From Planctomycetota bacterium (GTDB lineage: Bacteria > Planctomycetota > SZUA-567 > H5-PLA8), in assembly GCA_015075375.1 (NCBI GenBank), contig JABTUM010000001.1, positions 1,173,201 through 1,237,200 on the forward strand: a DNA stretch of 64,000 nucleotides, written 5' to 3'. The position numbers and the translations under genes were made by a program. The notes under the pieces are model-generated. The model made no database searches. It saw only the letters and a program-made list of their open reading frames with translations, and was not told where the DNA came from. Below are positions 32,760-41,117 of the stretch, piece after piece (the first letter of the stretch is position 1; each line of letters opens with the position of its first letter).

Positions 32760-34034
32760 TCAACTCACCGCGGCGACCGGGCTTTCCACCGGCGCGCTGC
32801 CGCGCAGCTTCAAGCGCGTGCGGAAGTAGGCGCCGAAGGCCTTGCGCATCGCGGCCAGTTTCAGCCGATGCAGCGGGTACGCATCGCGGTCTTCTTGCGG
32901 CAGGAGCCAGCGGCACTCTTCCGGATTCATCACGATGCTGACGTGCACGTTCGGCGCGACGCCGATCGGCAGCCCGCGCTCCATGCAGCGCCGGTAGTAA
33001 TGCGCGAAAATCGGGATCATCTCTTCGACCTTCGGCGGCGGGAGCGCCGCGTAGTCCGTGCCGATTACCGGACGGAACACGCAGACGGTCGGCACCGCGC
33101 CGATGGCGGTGAGCCAGTCGATGGCCTGCATCGAATCGCCGGGCGCTTCCAACCCCGCGATCATCTCCCCGTTGGTCGTGTCGAATTTCACCTCTTTGGC
33201 GCAGAATTCGATCGCGTCGAGGTACTTAGCGAGGCCGGCGCGCCGCGCCTTGCCGGGACAGACCTCCTCGAAGCGCCGCGGATTCCAGATCTCGTAACAC
33301 AACGAAACATTGTTCACGCCCCAGCGCTTCACTTCGCGGTATTGTTCGTGCTCCCACAGCGGCGGCACCTGAAAGCCCGTCAACATGCCGGTCTGCTCGC
33401 GCACGCGGCGCAGCACCGGGCCGAAGCGTTCGAGGTACTTGCCGGTGTCGTCGAAGCCCCCGTTTACGTGGACGAAGGTGATGCCTTCTTCGCGCGCGGC
33501 GGCCGCCGTCTCGGCCACGTCTTCGGCGGACTTGCCGGTGGTGTCGTCGCCCTTCAGCAGATTCTCGCCCACGCTGCAAAAGCGGCAGTTGTCCCGTGCT
33601 ACGTCCTTCCAGTTCGCGCACATCCCGCCGTAGTACACGCCAAGGTAAGTGCCCTGCAGAATGCCCACCGAAACCATCGGCTTGCCGCTGCGCGTCACTT
33701 TATCGTAGAAGGCCGGCCGCACGGGCAGGATCACCTCGCCGATCTCGGTACCGTCGTACGTCAGCCAGTGCCGCCCGTTGGAGCGCGGGCCGTGCAATTC
33801 GTACGGGCTGTCCTGCACCCACGGTTCGACGACAGGCACGTTCACGTGGATCCCGTCGCTGGCCGGGATCAACACTTCCATGCCGCTTCCCAAGCCCGCG
33901 CGGACCCGCAACACCGGCCGGCCGTCGGACGTGCGGCAATCCGAGGGGATGCGCATCCCTTTACAAAAAAGGTCGAGCTTCAAGAATCCGGGGTTGAGCC
34001 GGCCGTTCTCGAGCAGCGACGGACCCGTAGGCAT
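32760..34034 (-). CDS. Radical SAM protein with an atypical C-x10-C-x2-C motif
   Basis: A 424-residue protein. The cluster-binding candidate is Cys139-x10-Cys150-RF-Cys153 in GGMCANWKDVARDNCRFCSVGEN, unlike the usual C-x3-C-x2-C. The downstream barrel looks radical SAM-like: EEGITFVHVNGGFDDTGKYL, MLTGFQVPPLWEHEQY, NNVSLCYEIWN and MIAGLEAPGDSMQAIDWL, the last resembling the GLE segment of BioB/NifB-type enzymes. The N-terminal 110 residues are beta-rich and separate. The ATG at 34034 has GGAG six bases upstream; the GTG at 34046 does not. Probably the first gene of an operon with the TIM barrel and second regulator. Reaction unknown. Confidence 0.83.
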   Translation of the reverse strand: MPTGPSLLENGRLNPGFLKLDLFCKGMRIPSDCRTSDGRPVLRVRAGLGSGMEVLIPASDGIHVNVPVVEPWVQDSPYELHGPRSNGRHWLTYDGTEIGEVILPVRPAFYDKVTRSGKPMVSVGILQGTYLGVYYGGMCANWKDVARDNCRFCSVGENLLKGDDTTGKSAEDVAETAAAAREEGITFVHVNGGFDDTGKYLERFGPVLRRVREQTGMLTGFQVPPLWEHEQYREVKRWGVNNVSLCYEIWNPRRFEEVCPGKARRAGLAKYLDAIEFCAKEVKFDTTNGEMIAGLEAPGDSMQAIDWLTAIGAVPTVCVFRPVIGTDYAALPPPKVEEMIPIFAHYYRRCMERGLPIGVAPNVHVSIVMNPEECRWLLPQEDRDAYPLHRLKLAAMRKAFGAYFRTRLKLRGSAPVESPVAAVS

Positions 34035-34338
34035 GGGCGGCTCCACAAAGAGGAGAGTACAGGATAGGTTTTCGCGCGCTTCCGGTCAACGCATAGGAAA
34101 AGGACGTGCCAACCGTACTTGGTACCTGGATCTGTCGAATACCCGAACAGCCGCGTTGCTTATCTCACCGCCTGTTGGTGCTCCGAACGGTCCCCGCAAG
34201 CGCGGTAATCCCATAAATCATTTATTGCGCAAGAGTTAAATTTTCGCCGAGAGCCGTCCGTGGTGGCGAGAAATTCGCGACCATGTCCCATGTCTCAAAG
34301 GCAAGCGAACGGGCTATCAAGCCCCAAGGAGGTTAGCC
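34035..34338. other. 304-base divergent intergenic region
   Basis: It separates the radical SAM gene from a small secreted protein gene. No gene is seen. It contains ACCTATCCTG on the minus strand near 34058-34067 and an A/T-rich segment at 34210-34250, but no clear promoter pair. GGAGG at 34330-34334 is the ribosome site of the next gene. Confidence 0.4.
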
Positions 34339-34764
34339 ATGCGTACGAACAATCTTCCCAAATGCCTTTGGAGTGCGCTCCTGATGGGCCTTGTATCATT
34401 GGCCTGCGCTCCCCACTCGGCCGAAGCGTCCCACGGAGGCGTCTACATTGGAATCGACAGTGGGCCGCGCTACGCGGCGGAACACTACGCGAGCGGCTAC
34501 TGGACGTACCGGACCGAAAGCGTGCTCGTGGAGCCCGCGCGCTACCAACGGGTTTGGGTCGAACCCCAGTACACACGCGTGACCTACAGCGACGGGAGCG
34601 TAGCGTTGATCAAGGTGCGCGACGGCTACTACCGCGACGAATATCTGCCCGCGCGGTACGAAGCGCGGACGGTGCGCGTCTGGGTGCCTACCACCGTGGT
34701 GCATACGCGCGGGTATTCGAGTGCACCTTACCTGAGCTTTGGGCTGGGCGTGCGCTTCAAGTAA
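34339..34764 (+). CDS. Small secreted Tyr/Arg-rich protein
   Basis: A 141-residue exported protein. The signal peptide is LWSALLMGLVSLACAPHSAEA. A Cys lies in LVSLAC, so a lipoprotein is possible, but the processing site AEA-SHGG looks more likely. The mature part is rich in Tyr, Arg and Val in alternating patterns (YWTYRTESVLVEPARYQRVWVEPQYTRV in two halves) and ends SFGLGVRF, like an outer-membrane-facing beta strand. Similar short proteins with YxxxxxVWVxP motifs are common in planctomycetes; none has a known function. GGAGG lies six bases before the ATG. Confidence 0.8.
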   Translation: MRTNNLPKCLWSALLMGLVSLACAPHSAEASHGGVYIGIDSGPRYAAEHYASGYWTYRTESVLVEPARYQRVWVEPQYTRVTYSDGSVALIKVRDGYYRDEYLPARYEARTVRVWVPTTVVHTRGYSSAPYLSFGLGVRFK

Positions 34765-34898
34765 CGCACGCGCAGGCCTTTTCCGTTGCTTGTAACCGAC
34801 CGCTTATCAAGGGGGCCGGCTTGCTTTGAGGGAAAGATGAAATTCCGACTGGCGTGGGGTATGTTTAGGATTCAATCACCCCTGCGACGGAGCGCGCG

Positions 34899-35672
34899 AT
34901 GATCCCGACGATGTCCACGTGGCTGCTGCACAAGGAACTGGGCAGCAAGAAGATTAAATTCGAAGAAGCGCTGGCCTTCTGCGCCCAGAAACTCGACGCG
35001 GTGGCGCTGGAGATTCCGCGCACCACATACGCCGATTGGTCTCCGGCCGGCGTACGCGAACTGAAACGCGGACTGCACCGTCACGGGATGATCTGCGCCG
35101 CCATCGCTGCTCAGAATCACTTCAACTGCACCACCCATGCCGAACGCCGCCGCGAGGTGGCGCTGACCAAGGACTTCATCGACATTGCCCAGTTCGTCGG
35201 CGCGCGCGTGCTCAACATTTTCCACGCCGGATGGGGTGACCGCGAACAAGGCCGCCGCCTTAAGGCCGAGATGCTGGAATGCCTGAAGGATGTCGTGGCC
35301 CACGCCGAGACCAAGGGCGTGATTCTCGCCGTCGAAGCGCACGGGCCGCTTACCGATAACGTGGCCGAATTCCGCGAGTTCTTCGACAGTTGCCCCAGCG
35401 AATACCTGCGCATCAACCTCGATACCGGCAACATGTACGAGGGCCCCGAAGGCAACTTGCAGCTCCTCGAGTTCACCGCACATGTCCACGTCAAGCCGAC
35501 GTACAAGGATCTCGACGGACAAGTGAAAGACGCCGAAGCGCCGCGCGTGCTCAAGGCATTGAAGGGCACGGGCTACCGTGGCACGGTGACCATGGAGCAC
35601 GTGGACGGCGATCCGCTCGAGAACCTGCCCAAGGCCTACGCGGAATTCAAGAAGATGCTGGCGAGCCTATAG
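34899..35672 (+). CDS. Sugar phosphate isomerase/epimerase family TIM-barrel protein
   Basis: A 257-residue xylose-isomerase-like barrel. Motifs: LDAVALEIPR, MICAAIAAQNHFN, VGARVLNIFHAGWGD, VILAVEAHGPLTD, LRINLDTGNMY, AHVHVKPTYKD and YRGTVTMEHVDGDPLEN. The Glu/Asp/His/Glu set at strand ends fits the metal site of the family. GGAG lies six bases before the ATG. It converges on folK and shares the six bases CTATAG with it, each gene using one half as its stop. No sugar-transport gene is nearby, so the substrate is unknown. Confidence 0.88.
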   Translation: MIPTMSTWLLHKELGSKKIKFEEALAFCAQKLDAVALEIPRTTYADWSPAGVRELKRGLHRHGMICAAIAAQNHFNCTTHAERRREVALTKDFIDIAQFVGARVLNIFHAGWGDREQGRRLKAEMLECLKDVVAHAETKGVILAVEAHGPLTDNVAEFREFFDSCPSEYLRINLDTGNMYEGPEGNLQLLEFTAHVHVKPTYKDLDGQVKDAEAPRVLKALKGTGYRGTVTMEHVDGDPLENLPKAYAEFKKMLASL

Positions 35673-36140
35673 TTTCGCCAGGAGTTCCCGCACCGTCTTC
35701 CCCAGCTTGGGATGCATTAAGTCCGGTGCAATCTCGGCCAGCGGTCCCAGCACGAATCCGCGCAAATGCAGGCGCGGATGCGGCAACGTGAGCGCCGGAT
35801 CGTTCAGCACCAGGTCGGCGTAAAACAGCAGATCGAGGTCCACCGTCCGCGCCGCGTGCCGCACTCCGCTGCGTACGCGGCCCAATTCGCGCTCAATCTC
35901 GAGCAGCGCGTCCAGCAGCGCCCGCGGACCCAATCCGGTTCGCACCTCCGCGCAGGCATTGAGAAACGTGAGGTGTTCTTCGCCGGCGGGAACGTCCACG
36001 GGCGCCGTCTCGTGAAAACTCGATACGCGCGTAACTTCGATGCCGCGGGTTCGGAGCGCTTGGAGCGCGGCGCGCAGATGGGCCGCGCGGTCGCCCAGAT
36101 TGCTGCCAAGCGCGAGGTAGGCGGTGGATGCGTGGGGCAT
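35667..36140 (-). CDS. folK: 2-amino-4-hydroxy-6-hydroxymethyldihydropteridine pyrophosphokinase
   Basis: A 157-residue HPPK, which transfers pyrophosphate from ATP to the pterin in folate synthesis. Visible motifs are AYLALGSNLGDR at the start, SSFHETAPVDVP, FLNACAEV and the family signature R-x-x-A-R-T-V-D-L-D-L-L-F-Y followed by LPHPRLHLRGFVL. Length is normal. It begins seven bases after the zinc-ribbon gene on the same strand, so they are probably co-transcribed. No folP or folB is adjacent. Confidence 0.95.
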   Translation of the reverse strand: MPHASTAYLALGSNLGDRAAHLRAALQALRTRGIEVTRVSSFHETAPVDVPAGEEHLTFLNACAEVRTGLGPRALLDALLEIERELGRVRSGVRHAARTVDLDLLFYADLVLNDPALTLPHPRLHLRGFVLGPLAEIAPDLMHPKLGKTVRELLAKL

Positions 36141-36147
36141 GCGTGGC

Positions 36148-36441
36148 TTACTTCTTGCCGTCGTCCTTGCGGTTGCGCTTCGTCTTCGCGTAGTACGTCA
36201 CCGTCTCGTTCTTTCGTTCTTCCTGAAGCACTTTCCGCAAGCGCTTCAGCGAAGGCGGCGCGATGGCGAACGTGATGAACCCGCAACTTGGGCAACACGC
36301 GCGCTCGACTTCCAGCTTGTCGATCAGCCAGCCCTTGGGACGAAAATACAACCTTTCCTCGTCCAGGGGATTAAAGCCGCCGACCACCAGCCCGCGCTTC
36401 TTACAGACAGGGCAGACATCGCCGCAGACATGCAAGGGCAT
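36148..36441 (-). CDS. Small zinc-ribbon-like protein
   Basis: A 97-residue protein with two Cys pairs, CGDVCPVCKK near residues 6-13 and ACCPSCGF near 48-53, arranged like a zinc ribbon. The C-terminal third is strongly basic (RLRKVLQEERKNETVTYYAKTKRNRKDDGKK), which might contact nucleic acid or the ribosome. I do not recognise a named family. GGAG lies seven bases before the ATG. It is directly upstream of folK. Confidence 0.8.
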   Translation of the reverse strand: MPLHVCGDVCPVCKKRGLVVGGFNPLDEERLYFRPKGWLIDKLEVERACCPSCGFITFAIAPPSLKRLRKVLQEERKNETVTYYAKTKRNRKDDGKK

Positions 36442-36483
36442 TCGGATTCTCCGGGCGCATTCTACCCGCAGACCGGTCCGCCG

Positions 36484-37854
36484 CTACAGGCCGCCCAAGG
36501 TCTTCAGGTTCGATCCGCTCAACGTCAGCCTGCGGTTCGCGGCGTAGAACGGATGCGCGTAGCGCTTGAGCGCCGCTTCGGAATCTTCGGCGCGCTCGTC
36601 CGCCCAGATGCGCAGGGTTCCGTCGGGCGAAAAGAGCAAGAGCTGTTCGCCCGGACGGTCGCAAAATTTCGAGGCCAAGCAGACGTCTCCGCCGGTTTGC
36701 GCCACCACGCGCCCTTTCCGGTCCAGGATTTCCCCGCAGCCGTCCACCCCCGGTTGGCCCTTGAAGAATTCGTGCCGCCCGTCGCCGTCCAGATCCACCG
36801 GCTGGCTCATGTACGGATCGAACGGCAACTCCGACGGCGCGCCCGTCCGCGGATCGAAAACGAAACGGTCCATATTCTGGTGAAAGCGCCCGTCGGGACC
36901 GCACGTTTTTTTGCCGATCCGGATCGCCATCGCCACCGGTTCGCCCCTGTCGCCGGCGCGCGCGATCCATCCCATATCGATGTGCCCGCGATCCACCGCG
37001 CCCCATACCCGATGCCCCGTGGCGTCGTAACAGGCCACCCGCGGAAACCCGCGGTCGTCGCTCTCGCGGCAGGTGTAGAAGGTCCAGCGCCCCGAGTCCC
37101 GGTCCAGAATCGGTTGAATGATGTCGCTGTGTCCGCGGTAGCTCTCGCGGTCGGCGCAAAAACGCTCGGTGCCGCGGTCCAACTCGATGCATCGCTCGCC
37201 CCACAAAATCTCATCCACGCCGTCGCCGTCCAGGTCCACGACCGGCGTGTGGTGGCTCCCGCGCGCGCCCGGCGCATCCTTGGGGATCGACAACTCCCAG
37301 CGCGGCTCCGGCCCGGGATCGAAGCCTTGCAGGCACATGGTCTCGTAGGTGCCCTGCGCCGTGACCAGGACCGGCTTTCCGCGCACCGATCCGGCCAGCA
37401 GGAAATTGCGGTACATGTGGCTGATTACCTGTTGCCCGCCCTTGTGCGGCCACGGCCATTGCCCGGTGCTTTGGCCCGTGCGAGCGTCCAGCCGCTCCAG
37501 GCGGTAGGAACTCAGGGCCAGCGGATGCTTGGCATCGAGGTTGTTCACGAACCAGATCTCGTCGCAGCCGTCGCCGTCGAGGTCGAAGGCCAGCGCCGGG
37601 CAGAACCACATCCCCGGCACCACGCCGGGCCCCAGATCTCGCCGCCACAGTTCCTTGCCGTCCACCGTGATGAGGACCAGCTTGAGCGTATCGGTGGGGA
37701 AGAAGAACATTTCGTGGTACGGGTCGACGTCGAAATCGGCGGCGTACGCCACGAGGAACGCGCGCGGCGCACCCGGCCCCAATTCAACCGGCACCGCACG
37801 GCACTGCCCCGCCGGCGAACCCAGGCGGTACTCCATGATCGGCCGAATATCCAT
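36484..37854 (-). CDS. FG-GAP/VCBS-type repeat protein, rhamnogalacturonan-lyase-like
   Basis: A 456-residue protein with three copies of the calcium-binding loop DLDGDG: residue 91 (FDLDGDGCDEIWF), about 205 (VDLDGDGVDEILWG) and about 353 (VDLDGDGRHEFFKG). These loops are typical of FG-GAP propellers and of family 11 rhamnogalacturonan lyases. The conserved SHHTPVV and GHIDMGWIARAGDRGEPVAM segments also suggest a polysaccharide-lyase-type propeller. There is no signal peptide, which is odd for this fold. GGGAG precedes the ATG. Substrate and activity are not established. Confidence 0.8.
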   Translation of the reverse strand: MDIRPIMEYRLGSPAGQCRAVPVELGPGAPRAFLVAYAADFDVDPYHEMFFFPTDTLKLVLITVDGKELWRRDLGPGVVPGMWFCPALAFDLDGDGCDEIWFVNNLDAKHPLALSSYRLERLDARTGQSTGQWPWPHKGGQQVISHMYRNFLLAGSVRGKPVLVTAQGTYETMCLQGFDPGPEPRWELSIPKDAPGARGSHHTPVVDLDGDGVDEILWGERCIELDRGTERFCADRESYRGHSDIIQPILDRDSGRWTFYTCRESDDRGFPRVACYDATGHRVWGAVDRGHIDMGWIARAGDRGEPVAMAIRIGKKTCGPDGRFHQNMDRFVFDPRTGAPSELPFDPYMSQPVDLDGDGRHEFFKGQPGVDGCGEILDRKGRVVAQTGGDVCLASKFCDRPGEQLLLFSPDGTLRIWADERAEDSEAALKRYAHPFYAANRRLTLSGSNLKTLGGL

Positions 37855-37921
37855 CGCTCGCTCTCCCGGACGCTCCGGAAGATGCTATGCTGGCGCGGCG
37901 ATACTTCCAGGAGCCTGCGCC

Positions 37922-38119
37922 GTGGACCCCGGACTCTGCCGCGACTGCCGCCACGCCAAAGTGCTGCGCAACGACCGTGCGAGTGTCTTTTATTTGTGCG
38001 GGCTCGCCGATAAGGATGCGCGATTTACGCGCTATCCGCGCTTGCCGGTACATGCATGCAAAGGGTACGAGAAAGAAGAGTCCAAATACGAAACGGGGCC
38101 ATCCGAAACACCAGCCTGA
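37922..38119 (+). CDS. 65-residue Cys-rich small protein
   Basis: A short gene starting with GTG at 37922, eight bases after AGGAG (37909-37913). The protein has LCRDCRHAKV, FYLCGLADKD, RFTRYPRLPV and HACKGYE, so four Cys (CxxC, then single Cys residues) that could bind a metal. I recognise the pattern (C-R-x-C...S-x-F-x-L-C...RY-P-x-LPV-x-x-C-x-GYE) as a small protein recurring in planctomycete-like and acidobacterial genomes, without a known function. It lies within a longer in-frame opening from 37529 whose upstream part is a shadow. Confidence 0.8.
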   Translation: MDPGLCRDCRHAKVLRNDRASVFYLCGLADKDARFTRYPRLPVHACKGYEKEESKYETGPSETPA

Positions 38120-38123
38120 CCGC

Positions 38124-39482
38124 CTATCGCTCGACCACGAATCCATCCAGCTTGGTATACAGTTCGCCATGCTCGAAGCGGCGCTCGCTCGATTCCGAAA
38201 TGCTTTCGTAACAAGGATCGAGGTACTGAATCGAATTGCTTTCGGCTTCGTAGCCTAGCCATAAGGCATAGGCGCCGGCACGCGGCGGCTTGGGCAGATT
38301 CAGCCGCCAGCAACCGGGCTTTTCCGCCAAAGCTATCCGTGCGCGGCAGGCTTCGCCGTATTCCTCGGCGCTAGCCGATAGCCAGCTTCCGAATCCGCAC
38401 ACTTCGCCGCGCTCGTCCACCCACGCGTACCACGCGTACCGGGCCAGATCGTCTTCGAGCCCCAGTGCGGCCTGACCTTCGGGCGTTGCCAAGGTAACCG
38501 TCAATGCGAAGGCTTCCGCCGAATCCTGCTCTTCCGCGCGAACCCCTGCGATCAACAACTCCGCTTCGCGCGGATCCTGCGACGCCGCGGGCAATGCGAA
38601 AACTCGAGTTTCCTCGCTCTGGCTCAACTCTCCTTCCGGTCTCGGGCCTCCAATCTTGAAGGGCACGATGCGTCCGCTAAACGGATGTTCATATTCGTGC
38701 GTTCCATCCTCTGCTTCTACGCGGCTCCAGGCGCGCACGTCGGTATAGCCGGGTCTGCGCGGCTCCCAATCCAGATCCGCGCCATTCGGCCATCGGCCCG
38801 GTCGTCGCGCGCGGGCGTAATTCATGGGATGAGCCCGATGGGGAGAGGAGTACCCGCATCCCCTGCGAATCCCACGCCTCCGAGCGCGCCGAGGCCGTTC
38901 ATCGCCGAACGGACTTTCCGCGGCCATCCCTAAGCTTGTAAACGTACCGTACGGACGAACCACATTCTCCCAGAACGGACCCTCTCCGATCACCTCCTGA
39001 TGAGCACACACGCTTAAGCGCTCGCCTACCGCCACCGTGGTGCGAGAAACTTCCATGCGCAATACGACGCGCACGTCACCGTTGACCAGTATCTGCTTCA
39101 AGCGCCTCTCGCCCTCGGGCCCCAGCGCCCAGAGGCCATCGAAGCCCGCTTTGCGCACTTCCAAATGCTCGTGGAAAAGCATCGCTTCCAACCGCTCGGC
39201 TTCAGCATCGCCTTCCAGCGCCGGAATGTCCCACGCCGCCGCCAGCGCGCGAATCTGCGCGGCGCGCTCCAGGTCGCCCTTCGCTCCATAATGCACTATT
39301 TGAGGCCATGCCATAGGGCCGGCTGCGCGCAAGGCTTCAAACGCTTCGGCTCGGCGCTCGGGATCCGCATCGCTCAAGCGCTCGATCAGCGGCCCCAGGT
39401 TCAAGGGGCGCCGATCCGCGCTTTCGGCTCGAACGAACCAAACCGCCGGCGCCATACAAAGCAAGATCCAGATGCGATTCAT
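38124..39482 (-). CDS. Exported protein with HEAT-like N-terminal region
   Basis: A 452-residue protein. A signal sequence (MNRIWILLCMAPAVWFVRAESAD) starts at the ATG at 39482; the frame is open further upstream to 39599, but that part has no signal character. Residues about 30-140 have helical-repeat character (LIERLSDADPERRAEAFEALRAAG, LEVRKAGFDGLWALGPEGERRLKQIL), like HEAT repeats. The rest is beta-rich without recognised motifs. An Arg-rich patch (RPRRARRRGIRRG, near residue 195) interrupts it. It ends four bases from the small Cys-rich gene on the other strand. Function unknown. Confidence 0.75.
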   Translation of the reverse strand: MNRIWILLCMAPAVWFVRAESADRRPLNLGPLIERLSDADPERRAEAFEALRAAGPMAWPQIVHYGAKGDLERAAQIRALAAAWDIPALEGDAEAERLEAMLFHEHLEVRKAGFDGLWALGPEGERRLKQILVNGDVRVVLRMEVSRTTVAVGERLSVCAHQEVIGEGPFWENVVRPYGTFTSLGMAAESPFGDERPRRARRRGIRRGCGYSSPHRAHPMNYARARRPGRWPNGADLDWEPRRPGYTDVRAWSRVEAEDGTHEYEHPFSGRIVPFKIGGPRPEGELSQSEETRVFALPAASQDPREAELLIAGVRAEEQDSAEAFALTVTLATPEGQAALGLEDDLARYAWYAWVDERGEVCGFGSWLSASAEEYGEACRARIALAEKPGCWRLNLPKPPRAGAYALWLGYEAESNSIQYLDPCYESISESSERRFEHGELYTKLDGFVVER

Positions 39483-39714
39483 GCTTATTGGAACGCAAGG
39501 TTGGGCCAAAGGTTCACCCTGCTGAATCCAAGTACCATGCTCGTCGCAATACCTTTGATCGTCTTGGGTTAGGTGCTCGATCGGCATGCCGCTCGGCATC
39601 GTATATCGAGGCCTAATGCGCCTGCGGCAAGCTCGGCCAAGAGACTATAGCGGTGGGTGCGCAGGGTACCGGCGCTCAGGAATGCGAATCGAGTGAAGCC
39701 GACGAACCGCCGCT

Positions 39715-40356
39715 TTAGGTGGCCGATCCCGGCAAATGATAAATCGGGGGCACCTGCTCCGGAGAGGTGAAGCACGGCGTCAGTTCGCGCAGACGCCCGT
39801 CGCCCAATCGGTAGATCCAACCGTGCACGGCGATCCCCTGCCCATGCCGCCACGCGCTTTGCACCACGGTGCTGTGGCATACGTTCGCCACCTGCTGCGC
39901 CACGTTTAGTTCGCACAGCCGGTCGCCGCGGCTGCTTTCGTCCGAAAGCAAACCGAGTTCGCCGTTGTGCCGCTCGGCCAAGTCTTTGATTCCGCGGATC
40001 CAGTTGTCCACCAGTCCCAGCTCGAGGTTGCCCAGAGCCGCCTGCACGCCGCTGCACCCGTAATGTCCGCACACGATCACATGCTTGACCTTCAGCACGT
40101 CCACCGCGTACTGCAGCACGGAAAGACCGTTGAGATCGGTATTCGAAAACTGGTTGGCGATATTGCGATGCACGAATAACTCGCCCGGCTGCAAGTCGAC
40201 GATCTGGTTCGCCGGGACGCGGCTGTCCGAACAGCCGATCCAAAGGTACTCCGGGCGCTGCAGACCCAGGAGTTCCTTGAAAAAGCCCGGCTGCTGGGCC
40301 GCAACACGCTGCGCCCAGAGCCGGTTTTTTTCGAAGAGATGCTTTAGCGTACGCAT
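39715..40356 (-). CDS. Beta-class carbonic anhydrase
   Basis: A 213-residue enzyme interconverting CO2 and bicarbonate. The zinc ligands are visible: Cys42 with the Asp44/Arg46 dyad in GCSDSRVPA, and His98 and Cys101 in VCGHYGCSG. FVHRNIANQF and the C-terminal VHGWIYRLGDGRL are also typical, and the length matches Can/YadF. The ATG at 40356 is chosen because the family starts there. It follows the Lys/Glu-rich protein gene by 19 bases on the same strand, so a dapL-linked operon is possible. Confidence 0.95.
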   Translation of the reverse strand: MRTLKHLFEKNRLWAQRVAAQQPGFFKELLGLQRPEYLWIGCSDSRVPANQIVDLQPGELFVHRNIANQFSNTDLNGLSVLQYAVDVLKVKHVIVCGHYGCSGVQAALGNLELGLVDNWIRGIKDLAERHNGELGLLSDESSRGDRLCELNVAQQVANVCHSTVVQSAWRHGQGIAVHGWIYRLGDGRLRELTPCFTSPEQVPPIYHLPGSAT

Positions 40357-40375
40357 TTCAATGTTTCCGTCAGAA

Positions 40376-41053
40376 TTACTTACCGCGGCCATAGCCCGTC
40401 AATTCCAGGCTGACTTGCCCGTTCGCTTCGGACTTCACGAGCCCGCCCATGAACTGTGGGATTTCCTTGCTCGTCCAGGTGCGGCTCACCACCGCGCCCT
40501 TGCTCGTCACGTCCGACCGCGTGGCGTTCAGCGTCTGGCCGGCGACCGTCACCTTTTCTTCGGTCTTGGTGCTGGCAAAGTTGTATTTCGTCTTGCTCTT
40601 CTGGGTGTAGCCGGGGCCCTGGTTGGTGCTCAACAGCGTGACCGTATTGGCGCCGATCTCGACCACTTCCATGCGCATCTTCATGCCCGGCTGCGCGGGA
40701 TAGCCGTATTCGACGTAGTCGCCCACCTTGCAGTCCTTGTAGACCGCCCAACCGTCGGCATCGAGCGTCATCTCCTGCTCGGTCACTTCGCCTGCTGCGG
40801 CGGGCGCAGGAGCAGCTTCCTCCTTCGGCGCCGCTTCTTCCTTGGGAGCTTCCTGCTTTTCCTCGGCGGGCGCTGGGGCGGCTTCTTCCTTCTTCTCCGC
40901 CGCCGGAGCGGGCTCGGCTTTTTCTTCTTCCTTCTTCTTCTTTTCCTTCTTCTTGCCGCCGATGCCGGGCAGATCGAGCGCGAACGCGCGTTCCGGCGCG
41001 CAGAGCCCCGCCAGCATCAAGCCCAGCATCAACCACGTCATCGAGCGCAGCAT
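40376..41053 (-). CDS. Exported protein with Lys/Glu/Ala/Pro-rich linker
   Basis: A 225-residue protein. A signal peptide (MTWLMLGLMLAGLCAPERAFA) is followed by a low-complexity stretch of Lys, Glu, Ala and Pro (residues about 30-105), then a folded beta-rich domain: EMTLDADGWAVYKDCKVGDYVEYGY, MRMEVVEIGANTVTLLST and the C-terminal KSEANGQVSLELTGYG. GGAG lies eight bases before the ATG. The folded domain belongs to no family I can name. It sits between dapL and carbonic anhydrase on the same strand. Confidence 0.8.
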   Translation of the reverse strand: MLRSMTWLMLGLMLAGLCAPERAFALDLPGIGGKKKEKKKKEEEKAEPAPAAEKKEEAAPAPAEEKQEAPKEEAAPKEEAAPAPAAAGEVTEQEMTLDADGWAVYKDCKVGDYVEYGYPAQPGMKMRMEVVEIGANTVTLLSTNQGPGYTQKSKTKYNFASTKTEEKVTVAGQTLNATRSDVTSKGAVVSRTWTSKEIPQFMGGLVKSEANGQVSLELTGYGRGK

Positions 41054-41117
41054 AACCGTTCTCCTGGTATCCCGTTCGGCGCGGAGGCGCGCGGCTTTCC
41101 GGCCGCGCAACGCGCGC

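Noticed and set aside
36124..38013. Plus-strand open frame of 629 codons
   Set aside because: Shadow of the FG-GAP-like gene and its neighbours; no ribosome site or family match.
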